Part shown: piece by piece, positions 1-5,848 of the stretch
Numbering within the stretch: position 1 is the stretch's first letter
Layout: each line of letters begins with the position of its first letter
Assembly: GCA_964627055.1 (NCBI GenBank)
Contig: CAZVGV010000025.1
Location: 1 to 6,956 of the forward strand
Direction of reading: 5' to 3'
DNA length: 6,956 nucleotides
Source: JBBTQS01 sp964627055
Lineage (GTDB): Bacteria; Patescibacteriota; Patescibacteriia; Magasanikbacterales; JBBTQS01
Position numbers and translations under genes: made by a program
The notes under the pieces: generated by a model
Told to the model about the DNA's origin: nothing
Database searches by the model: none
Seen by the model: only the letters and a program-made list of their open reading frames with translations

Positions 1-721
1 AGCTCCAGAGGACCCACGGGAGCACAACGATGACTGCCGGAACAGCGAGCGCCAGTGCCGTGCGCCAAAATTCGCGACGGTTGCGCCACAGGTACCAAAG
101 GGAAAGCAAAAATGGGTACAGGCCGTAATCAGTGCGCGCGAGAATCATGAGGCCTCCCAGGACGCCCCAGATAATGAGTCGGCGCAGTGGCCAGCGACCT
201 GCGCCGTAGAAAATCGGAAACGCAGCAAGCAGTACGACCAAGAATCCAGCGAGGCTCGTTTCAAGTCCGTTCACAGCCCAGCCGATTTGAATGGGGCTCA
301 GTGCGATGAGCGCGAGCACAGCGATGCGTGGCGCGGGGTGTGCGAAAAGACGTCGCGCGATGGCGTACAGAAGTACAAGCGTTGCAGTATCAAGCACTGC
401 ACCGAGGATGAGCGCCGCATGCACCGGTGCCATCTCACCGATCCAACGAAATGCCGCCATGAATCCAGCAACAATAAGCATCCAAAGTGGGTGGTATCCA
501 TTCGTAAGATGTTCACCATCAAATGTCGAACCCACACCCGACGCTACATGCTGACTGATTTTGAAATAGTAAAAAGAGTCATCTGGTACAAACCAGACAC
601 CAAGCACTGTCACCGGCATGCAGGCAATAATCAGTCGCACCAAGAATGCGACACCTATAATAGCCAATGCAATTCTGTCGAGACGCGTGGTCCAAAACAA
701 CGACTTCAGATGGTGGTACAT
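1..721 (-). CDS. GT-C-type membrane glycosyltransferase, N-terminal part (gene runs off the left edge)
   Basis: The minus-strand frame opens at ATG 721-719 and stays open to the window edge, giving 240 residues with no stop. It reads as a multi-spanning membrane protein. A first hydrophobic segment spans about residues 17-45 and is followed by an acidic pair, D47-D48, in the context VPDDSFYYFKIS. Next comes a THDG-like loop ending in TNGYHPLW (residues 73-80), then further hydrophobic segments (about 82-92, 100-122, 133-147, 157-172, 182-195, 222-239). NGLETS (151-156) and ARTD (195-198) also fit. An acidic pair just after TM1 plus the NGYHPLW loop is the pattern of GT-C glycosyltransferases (GT39/GT83-like), which transfer sugars from polyprenyl-phosphate donors on the outer face of the membrane; that part is family knowledge. 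The substrate is unknown. An in-frame stop lies upstream of the ATG, and no Shine-Dalgarno motif is visible. The start is 74 bp from the divergent exostosin gene. Confidence 0.78.
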   Translation of the reverse strand, partial: MYHHLKSLFWTTRLDRIALAIIGVAFLVRLIIACMPVTVLGVWFVPDDSFYYFKISQHVASGVGSTFDGEHLTNGYHPLWMLIVAGFMAAFRWIGEMAPVHAALILGAVLDTATLVLLYAIARRLFAHPAPRIAVLALIALSPIQIGWAVNGLETSLAGFLVVLLAAFPIFYGAGRWPLRRLIIWGVLGGLMILARTDYGLYPFLLSLWYLWRNRREFWRTALALAVPAVIVVLPWVLWS

Positions 722-795
722 ATATTTTTGGTAAGTATGCCGCGATACCGTTGTTTTTTGCAAGAATGCACAAGATCACGGTAGGATACGTCCAT
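722..795. promoter_or_regulatory. Divergent intergenic spacer between genes 1 and 2
   Basis: This 74-bp spacer must carry promoters for both flanking genes if each is transcribed on its own. The only hexamers seen are weak. TTGCAA (758-763) is its own reverse complement, so it could act as a -35 in either direction. At an 18-bp spacing there is a 4/6 -10 match on each side: TAGGAT (782-787) on plus and CATACT (739-734) on minus. These would leave almost leaderless transcripts, so the assignment is speculative. No convincing operator or hairpin was found. Confidence 0.2.
783..786 (+). promoter_or_regulatory. Ribosome binding site (AGGA) that decides the start of the exostosin gene
   Basis: AGGA at 783-786 lies 9 nt before the ATG at 796. 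This is a normal Shine-Dalgarno distance, and it is the clearest such site in the window. The competing in-frame ATGs at 667 and 766 have no comparable motif, and the one at 667 would overlap the divergent gene. The site therefore favours 796 as the start. Confidence 0.5.
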
Positions 796-1866
796 ATGAC
801 GCACGTCTTCCTCGCTCCAAAGTTCGATGACTCCCCTGAGTTGTATATCGTGCAGTCCATGCTCGGGGACGCTACGAATGCGCACGAGAACACCCTCTTC
901 ACCAATGCGTTGCCACGAGACTACCACTACACCGACTTCGATTTTGTACCATCTCTTGCTGAGGCAGATATCGTGCTGGTGCCACAACCTGTACGACGCG
1001 TCACTCCAGAGATTCGCGCGTATCTCGATGTGCAAGTCGCGCTCGCACGTGCACAAGGAAAACGTGTTGTGGTATTCACACGCGGCGATCTATCGCACGA
1101 CGTCTTCATCCCTGATGTTGTGCTCTGCAAAGGATCGCAGTACGGCTATTTGCGCCAACCAAACGAGATCATTGCCATCCCCTTTGTTGAAGATCTTGCT
1201 GAACAGTTCGGAGTGCACAGCCGCGAGAAGCAAGAGATCCCAGTGGTGAGCTTCTGCGGATGGGCCGGGTTTGCGTCACGCACCGCGCTCTGGAAATACC
1301 ATCTCAAAAATTTCGCGATCACGATGCGCACCGTACTCACGGGCAATGCGCATCTGGAGGTACATCGCAAAGGAATCTACTTCCGTCGTGCGGCGATGCG
1401 TATACTCGCAGCCTCATCCCGCGTGCGCACGAATTTCATCATTCGCGAAACATTCTCGGCAAGCAAAAAAACAATCTCGCTTGACCCGGCGAAAGCGCGG
1501 AAAGAATATGTTGATTCCATGATCAACAGCGATTTTGTGTTGGCGCCGAAGGGCGATGGTAATTTCTCCGTACGATTCTTCGAAGCGTTGGCGCTAGGAC
1601 GAGTGCCAATTCTCATTGACACAGACTGCGTGCTACCACGTGAGGACGCAATTGACTATGCCTCGGTCATTTTGCGCGTGCCATATACTGAACTGCACAC
1701 ACTCCCCGATCGCGTTGCTGATTTTTATGCGAGCCATACACCCGAAGCGTGGCTCGAACGACAACGTCGTGCACGAGCGCTGTTTGTAACACAGCTGCGC
1801 TACGACCGATTTATGAGCGCTCTTTTCGCATCGCTAGGAGCACACTCGGAAGCACCATCGAAATAA
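796..1866 (+). CDS. Exostosin-family (GT47-like) glycosyltransferase
   Basis: 356 residues, predicted soluble and cytoplasmic, with no signal peptide. The C-terminal third has the exostosin signature: DFVLAPKGDGNFSVRFFEAL at residues 246-265, then the GRVPILIDTD block at 268-277. The S-x-R-x-x-E pattern (S258, R260, E263) and the following G-x-x-P correspond to the nucleotide-sugar-binding half of this GT-B-like family. Members in bacterial polysaccharide loci usually transfer a sugar from an NDP donor to a growing glycan; the acceptor here is unknown. The start at 796 was chosen for its AGGA at the right distance and because the protein then begins directly in a beta strand (MTHVFLAPKF). Starts at 766 and 667 would add 10 or 43 residues that do not look like a domain. 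The gene stands alone on its strand, and its last 56 bp overlap the 3' end of the convergent flippase gene. The family call is firm; the exact sugar is not known. Confidence 0.85.
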   Translation: MTHVFLAPKFDDSPELYIVQSMLGDATNAHENTLFTNALPRDYHYTDFDFVPSLAEADIVLVPQPVRRVTPEIRAYLDVQVALARAQGKRVVVFTRGDLSHDVFIPDVVLCKGSQYGYLRQPNEIIAIPFVEDLAEQFGVHSREKQEIPVVSFCGWAGFASRTALWKYHLKNFAITMRTVLTGNAHLEVHRKGIYFRRAAMRILAASSRVRTNFIIRETFSASKKTISLDPAKARKEYVDSMINSDFVLAPKGDGNFSVRFFEALALGRVPILIDTDCVLPREDAIDYASVILRVPYTELHTLPDRVADFYASHTPEAWLERQRRARALFVTQLRYDRFMSALFASLGAHSEAPSK

Positions 1867-3079
1867 AACGCGTTATAATCGTTGCCCATACCGCACCCAA
1901 CAACCCGTAACGTGCGATGAGCGTGATGGTCAAAACAATTTGAATAATGTTCATGATCACGGCGTTCTGGTACAACTCACGAGTTCTGCTGTGCGCCTGG
2001 AGTGCCGCAAGCGGCAGAGAACCAAGCACAGTGATCATAGTGACGGCGAGCAGCTGCGAATACGGCACTGACTCCATATACTTCGGAAAAAGCCACGCAT
2101 AGATGTATGGCGCTGCAACCACGTACGCAGCTGTAAGGACAAGAATGACCACACCAGAACGAATGAGTTTGAGCGTGAGTGTTTGCTGAATCGTGCCAAG
2201 GCTCTGGGTGGCAAACTTAGGTAGCGCGATACGCGCAGCACCCTTGAGTACGGCACGAACTTGATCCGGAATGGCGATTGCAAATGCATATACTGCCATC
2301 CCAGCAGCGCCCACATAGTGGAACACGAGAATGCGATCGATTTGACTTGTTACGGTTTGGAGCAAATTAATGGCACTCAGATGCACGCTGTACACCACGA
2401 GTTGCTGTTCTTGCGCAGTTGCTGCTGCAGTGGTGATATTGCGCTTCGCCACTGCATATGCGCACATGTTGGCAATCGCACTGCCCACAAAATAGGTTGT
2501 CACAAGCGCATACTCAGAATCTGTAAGAAGCATGCACACGAGAATGGCAACAGAAATTGTTGTGTTCACTACAATCCAATGAAACGCGTACGTACGGAAA
2601 TCACTACGACCAGACCAATACGCACTATAGAGTCCTCCACCATTAATAAACGGCGCGCACAATCCAATGACGCACACGCCATACGCGAGAACCGCGTTAC
2701 CTTGCAGCCCGTAATATACTGCGATTCCTGCGGCAACAAGAAGCAAGGGAATACTCCAACGTATATTCTGTCGAAATGCCACCGCTAACGCATATTCCTT
2801 CCCCTGCGCCACCAGCTGCGTCACAGGAATGCTCAGACCTGTAAGTGACACCGCACTGATAATCGCAGCAAGCGACAGGAAGAACTTGTAGTGACCATAC
2901 ACTTCCTGTGGCAAAAAATTTGCAAACGCAATCGACAACAAGAATGACGTAATTGCCGCTGCGCCTTGCGCCAAGGCGAGCCAGAATCCGCTCTTGGTGA
3001 GCGAAACCATGTCTGTTTTGAAGTATGTCTCAGTACGGCGCAACGCGACGTATAGCTGTGTACGAAGCCGATGTATCAT
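1811..3079 (-). CDS. Wzx-like polysaccharide flippase (MOP/MATE-type exporter)
   Basis: 422 residues with about 12 hydrophobic segments (approximately 31-55, 64-85, 108-124, 128-145, 164-186, 191-211, 233-255, 258-272, 308-327, 341-361, 372-389, 392-416). This is the usual length and topology of Wzx/RfbX-type flippases, which move undecaprenyl-linked glycan units across the cytoplasmic membrane. The first helix, with FANFLPQEVYGHYKF just after it (residues 52-66), matches the pattern of polysaccharide biosynthesis family transporters, where a conserved G-x-Y/F follows TM1. The ATG at 3079 overlaps the stop of the upstream methyltransferase gene in an ATGA tetranucleotide, which indicates translational coupling and supports this start over Met24 (3010). 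The cytosolic N-terminus is basic (residues 1-30). The stop at 1811 lies inside the convergent exostosin gene, so the last 18 residues or so are coded opposite that gene. The family is clear from topology and pattern; no substrate can be read. Confidence 0.87.
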   Translation of the reverse strand: MIHRLRTQLYVALRRTETYFKTDMVSLTKSGFWLALAQGAAAITSFLLSIAFANFLPQEVYGHYKFFLSLAAIISAVSLTGLSIPVTQLVAQGKEYALAVAFRQNIRWSIPLLLVAAGIAVYYGLQGNAVLAYGVCVIGLCAPFINGGGLYSAYWSGRSDFRTYAFHWIVVNTTISVAILVCMLLTDSEYALVTTYFVGSAIANMCAYAVAKRNITTAAATAQEQQLVVYSVHLSAINLLQTVTSQIDRILVFHYVGAAGMAVYAFAIAIPDQVRAVLKGAARIALPKFATQSLGTIQQTLTLKLIRSGVVILVLTAAYVVAAPYIYAWLFPKYMESVPYSQLLAVTMITVLGSLPLAALQAHSRTRELYQNAVIMNIIQIVLTITLIARYGLLGAVWATIITRFISMVLPSVLLAMRKERS

Positions 3080-4032
3080 ACGGTCGATTTCTTGCGCGCA
3101 AGCGCATACAGACTAATACGCAGCTCACCACGTACTGCAAGATACGCCATGAGCAACAGTGCCGGAATAGTGAAGAGTGTATAGTCCTTTACCTTCGCCA
3201 GTACAAAAAGAACTGACACGCTTCGGGCTGACTGTACGGTCTTCGATGCTGTAGATGATGCAGCTGCTGCAGGAGCAGCCGCACGACGCTTCCATCGATT
3301 CACCAATCCAAAACTGAGATACCCACGCGTCCAAAAATGAAACTTGGTCACCACATACGTGAGCGATGCCGCAAAGCAACGGAATCGCACCACTTCAAAA
3401 CCATGTTGCTCCAAAAGACTGCGCATCGCGGTACGATTCCATCGCGTGAGATGGCGCGGCGGCAAATCTGCGGGCATAAGCATACGCGCACCGCGACGAT
3501 ATGGCACACTGATTGCCACATATCCACCAGGCATGAGCGCTTCGTGAATCGACTGCATGAGTGCAGCTGGTGACTCCACATGCTCGAGTACTTCGAAAAG
3601 CGTCATGGCATCAAACTTTTTTTCTGGAAATTGTTCGCGCAACTGCTCGAGTGACGCCACGTATGCATGCTCGATCCCGAACTGCTCACGCGCAACTGCA
3701 ATCGCGTCGCGATCAAAATCAATCCCCCATGCGTCATACCCACGTGCCTTCGCCGCATGCAAAAAATTGCCTGTTCCCATGCCAATATCCAGGACACTCC
3801 CACCTGGCACAGGGTTGTCATTCAAAAAAGCACGATGCGTATGTACGGGCCGACGCAGTGGCGCAGCATTACGATCACTGTACCGCTCATCCTTCTCATA
3901 CCACGCAGCGCCGGGATTACGCATCGGTGTCCAAAATTGACCGAAGCACTGCGGACATTCCCACAATGTGAATTCGGCATGCGTCGCACGCTGCGCACAC
4001 GCGGCTTCGCGCAAACAAACCCCGCACTGCAT
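3076..4032 (-). CDS. SAM-dependent methyltransferase with N-terminal Cys knuckle and membrane-like C-terminal tail
   Basis: 318 residues. Residues 1-35 hold two C-x2-C pairs (C3/C6 and C26/C29), a likely zinc-ribbon-like knuckle. The class I methyltransferase core follows: SAM-binding motif I, LDIGMGTGNF (81-90); acidic residues after strand 2 in GIDFD (103-107); and the LFEVLEHVESP segment (145-155). PPRHLTRWN (191-199) is typical of the Methyltransf_23 type found in polysaccharide loci. An Ala/Ser-rich linker (about 250-265) leads to a hydrophobic stretch (284-300) and a basic end, which may tether the protein to the membrane. Sugar O-, N- or C-methylation is inferred from context. The two Cys pairs also recall the zinc-binding N-termini of sugar C-methyltransferases, but the core lacks enough signature to claim that. 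The gene begins 7 nt after the preceding methyltransferase gene and overlaps the flippase start by 4 bp. The upstream Shine-Dalgarno is weak (AAAG-type). Confidence 0.85.
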   Translation of the reverse strand: MQCGVCLREAACAQRATHAEFTLWECPQCFGQFWTPMRNPGAAWYEKDERYSDRNAAPLRRPVHTHRAFLNDNPVPGGSVLDIGMGTGNFLHAAKARGYDAWGIDFDRDAIAVAREQFGIEHAYVASLEQLREQFPEKKFDAMTLFEVLEHVESPAALMQSIHEALMPGGYVAISVPYRRGARMLMPADLPPRHLTRWNRTAMRSLLEQHGFEVVRFRCFAASLTYVVTKFHFWTRGYLSFGLVNRWKRRAAAPAAAASSTASKTVQSARSVSVLFVLAKVKDYTLFTIPALLLMAYLAVRGELRISLYALARKKSTV

Positions 4033-4039
4033 AGTGTAT

Positions 4040-4672
4040 TTATTTCTTTGCTTCTACCAGATACCCGAGTGGGTAGTGTTCTGGTCGATATCCCTTGCCA
4101 GAACTGCGAGCAAGCGCAGCGAAGATACGATCGCACATCTGCGCGCACCAAGCACTCACTGGCTCAATGATTGCAGCGATTGGTCGCGGATACAGTCGCG
4201 CGAGCAACAAATGACGCACCGTGAATACACCACCAGCAATCACGGTTACTTTCACACCCTTGAATCCGCCACGGGCAAAAAGATGCACAAGCGCATCAGA
4301 GGTAAATCGATGAAAATCTTTGGGGCTTGGATGAATCGGGAACAAAAACGGAACGACCGCGTACGCCACACTCCCCGGCTTCAGTACGCGGTGAGTTTCG
4401 CGCACAAGCTGCTGTGCCTCGAGCACGTGTTCCAGCACATTCATAAGAATGGCACCGTCGTATTCCTCATCCTTAAATGGAAGTGGCGCTTCAAGATCTG
4501 CGAGCACATCCGGCTTTGTCTTGGTGTTGAGATTCACAGTCTCGACCGTGAAGGTGCCCACAAAAAGCGCATGGTACGGATCACCACGCTCACCCCCAAG
4601 ATCAACAACACGACCTGCAAGCGGCAGACCGCGAAGCGCATCGTGTGTTCGTGTTCGAAAAATGCTTGGCAT
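4040..4672 (-). CDS. Small class I SAM-dependent methyltransferase (Methyltransf_11-like)
   Basis: 210 residues, cytoplasmic. Motif I is VVDLGGERGD (22-31), a slightly degenerate form of D-x-G-x-G-x-G. Motif II is near VETVNLN (43-49). An acidic ADLEAPLPFKDEEYDGAI block (58-75) precedes LMNVLEHV (76-83) and the RVLKPG post-motif (95-100). HRFT (121-124) and the following helix match many methyltransferases of glycan and lipid loci. The substrate is unknown; a sugar hydroxyl in the nascent glycan is the contextual guess. The ATG at 4672 is the only ATG before an in-frame TAA upstream, and no good Shine-Dalgarno precedes it: the nearest purine run, AAGGG, is 17 nt away. It is the first gene of the three-gene minus-strand operon, 7 nt ahead of the second methyltransferase and 74 bp from the divergent dehydratase gene. 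Its core shows no close similarity to the next methyltransferase beyond shared family motifs, so recent duplication is unlikely. Confidence 0.83.
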   Translation of the reverse strand: MPSIFRTRTHDALRGLPLAGRVVDLGGERGDPYHALFVGTFTVETVNLNTKTKPDVLADLEAPLPFKDEEYDGAILMNVLEHVLEAQQLVRETHRVLKPGSVAYAVVPFLFPIHPSPKDFHRFTSDALVHLFARGGFKGVKVTVIAGGVFTVRHLLLARLYPRPIAAIIEPVSAWCAQMCDRIFAALARSSGKGYRPEHYPLGYLVEAKK

Positions 4673-4692
4673 AGGCAGTTTGGCTGTAACCC

Positions 4693-4721
4693 TTGCGTTT
4701 TTTTACATCCGTGGCTATCAT
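4693..4721 (+). promoter_or_regulatory. Candidate sigma-70-type promoter for the dehydratase operon
   Basis: TTGCGT (4693-4698, 3/6 to consensus, with the key TTG) and TATCAT (4716-4721, 5/6) are separated by exactly 17 bp. Transcription would begin near 4728, leaving a leader of about 19 nt before the ATG at 4747. An AAAAG run (4736-4740) sits 6 nt before that ATG and may act as a weak ribosome binding site. This is a by-eye call. Confidence 0.42.
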
Positions 4722-4744
4722 ACCACCAGATCAATAAAAGTACA
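4717..4744 (-). promoter_or_regulatory. Candidate minus-strand promoter for the methyltransferase-flippase operon
   Basis: The reverse complement of 4717-4722 is TATGAT, a 5/6 -10 hexamer that overlaps the plus-strand -10 by five bases. The best -35 is poor: TGTACT at 4744-4739, 3/6, with a 16-bp spacer. Transcription would start near 4710, giving a leader of about 37 nt before the ATG at 4672. The -10 is plausible; the complete promoter is uncertain. Confidence 0.25.
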
Positions 4745-4746
4745 GC

Positions 4747-5832
4747 ATGTCCGAGCAAAATGCGCGTTTTACCCCTGGCACGGCGCCGAAGTCGATCTTG
4801 ATCACTGGTGGTGCAGGATTTATTGGAAGCAACACGGTGCGCTATCTGTGGAATCGGTTCCCGGATGCGCATTTTCACGTTCTCGATCTCCTCACCTACG
4901 CAGGAGATATTAAGAATATTGATGACGAGTTCCACAAGTCACCGCGATTTACATTCTGGTACGGTGACGTGCGCAACGAACGTCTGGTTGACACCCTTGT
5001 TGCACAATCTGAAGTGATCATTCACTTCGCAGCAGAAACGCATGTAGCACGATCCATCTACGGTGACGCGGAATTCTTCGAGACTGATGTCATGGGAACG
5101 CGCGCGATTGCCAATGCGGTGTTGCGCCACCGCAAGACCATTCGTCGTTTCATCCATATTTCGACTTCTGAGGTATACGGTACTGCACGCTATGAGCCGA
5201 TGGATGAAGTACATCCGCTCGAGCCACAATCTCCATATGCAGCAGCAAAAGCTGGCGCAGACCGACTCGTCTACTCGTATATTGCGACATACCAAATTCC
5301 AGCAGTAATCGTACGACCTTTCAACGTATTTGGCCCGAACCAGCACCTCGAGAAACTGATTCCACGTTTTGTAACAAGCGCACTTCTTGAAGAACCAATG
5401 ACTGTGCACGGCCGCGGAGAGTCCATGCGTGATTTCACGTATGCAACTGACCTTGCACGCGCGCTTGAACTGATCATTCTTGCACCAGATGAGCAAGTCA
5501 ACGGCGAAGTATTCAACGTTGCTAGCGGTCGCGCAATCTCGGTACTTGAGATTGCCAACCTTATCACGTCGATGTTGCGCAAGAATGCGAGCGAGCTGCA
5601 ATTCACGTCACACACCATTAATATCGGTGACCGTCCCGGTCAGGTATTCAAGCATATCGGTAATGCCGCAAAGATCACTGAGCGCCTCGGCTGGAAGCCA
5701 GAACGCTCCTTCGAAGAGAATCTCGAGCTCACCATCTCTTGGTATGTGCAAAATCGTCCTTGGTGGGAGCGCAAAGTGTGGATGCGTCACGTGCCTATCA
5801 TGACTGCTGAAGGCAAGGTTGAGCTTCATTAA
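4747..5832 (+). CDS. NAD-dependent NDP-sugar 4,6-dehydratase-like enzyme (extended SDR)
   Basis: 361 residues, cytoplasmic. The Rossmann motif TGGAGFIG (20-27) is followed by an acidic end of strand 2 in LDLLTYAGD (46-54; D47 suggests NAD). This resembles the LTYAG segment of dTDP-glucose 4,6-dehydratase (RmlB). The catalytic set is T140-S141-E142 in STSEVYG, Y164 and K168 (Y-x3-K), with RPFNVFGPNQ (190-199) and MRDFTYATD (227-235) as sugar-nucleotide-binding blocks. A glutamate after the catalytic Thr is expected in 4,6-dehydratases. However, RmlB itself has T-D-E, whereas T-S-E is the form in GDP-mannose 4,6-dehydratase, LegB-type enzymes and UDP-xylose synthase, so the substrate is left open. 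The tail is Trp-rich (WYVQNRPWWERKVWM, 332-346). The product would be an NDP-4-keto-6-deoxysugar for the genes downstream. The first 15 residues precede the Rossmann fold as a short extension; no upstream in-frame start is apparent. Next gene: 16-nt gap. Confidence 0.85.
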   Translation: MSEQNARFTPGTAPKSILITGGAGFIGSNTVRYLWNRFPDAHFHVLDLLTYAGDIKNIDDEFHKSPRFTFWYGDVRNERLVDTLVAQSEVIIHFAAETHVARSIYGDAEFFETDVMGTRAIANAVLRHRKTIRRFIHISTSEVYGTARYEPMDEVHPLEPQSPYAAAKAGADRLVYSYIATYQIPAVIVRPFNVFGPNQHLEKLIPRFVTSALLEEPMTVHGRGESMRDFTYATDLARALELIILAPDEQVNGEVFNVASGRAISVLEIANLITSMLRKNASELQFTSHTINIGDRPGQVFKHIGNAAKITERLGWKPERSFEENLELTISWYVQNRPWWERKVWMRHVPIMTAEGKVELH

Positions 5833-5848
5833 TTTCACGCCTACAACT

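Noticed and set aside
734..749. GTAT...ATAC inverted repeat in the first divergent spacer
   Set aside because: Only four paired bases around a six-base loop, too weak to call an operator or hairpin.
287..784. Plus-strand open frame (165 codons) opposite the GT-C gene
   Set aside because: Highly charged and Cys/His-rich with no motif. The minus-strand membrane protein is convincing.
667..795. N-terminal extension of the exostosin gene to ATG 667 or 766
   Set aside because: The 667 start would overlap the divergent GT-C gene by 55 nt, and the added residues show no domain character. ATG 796 has AGGA at a good distance.
1867..1874. AACGCGTT palindrome just after the exostosin stop, considered as a terminator stem
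   Set aside because: A perfect 8-bp palindrome has no loop, and no T-run follows. It also lies within the flippase coding sequence.
2261..2788. Plus-strand open frame (175 codons) inside the flippase gene
   Set aside because: It is rich in Cys, His and Asn without a domain pattern, and the hydrophobic flippase frame explains the region.
3250..3285. CTGCAG/GCAGC-rich repeat-like stretch
   Set aside because: It is the Ala-rich linker of the methyltransferase; alanine codons account for the repetition.
3968..4801. Long plus-strand open frame (277 codons) opposite the methyltransferase genes and the divergent spacer
   Set aside because: The product is a His/Arg/Cys-rich mix with no recognisable motif. 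The opposite strand has clear methyltransferase genes, and the frame also runs into the dehydratase gene. It is a shadow frame.
4939..5601. Minus-strand open frame (220 codons) opposite the dehydratase gene
   Set aside because: No family pattern and Cys-rich random composition, while the plus strand has complete catalytic motifs.
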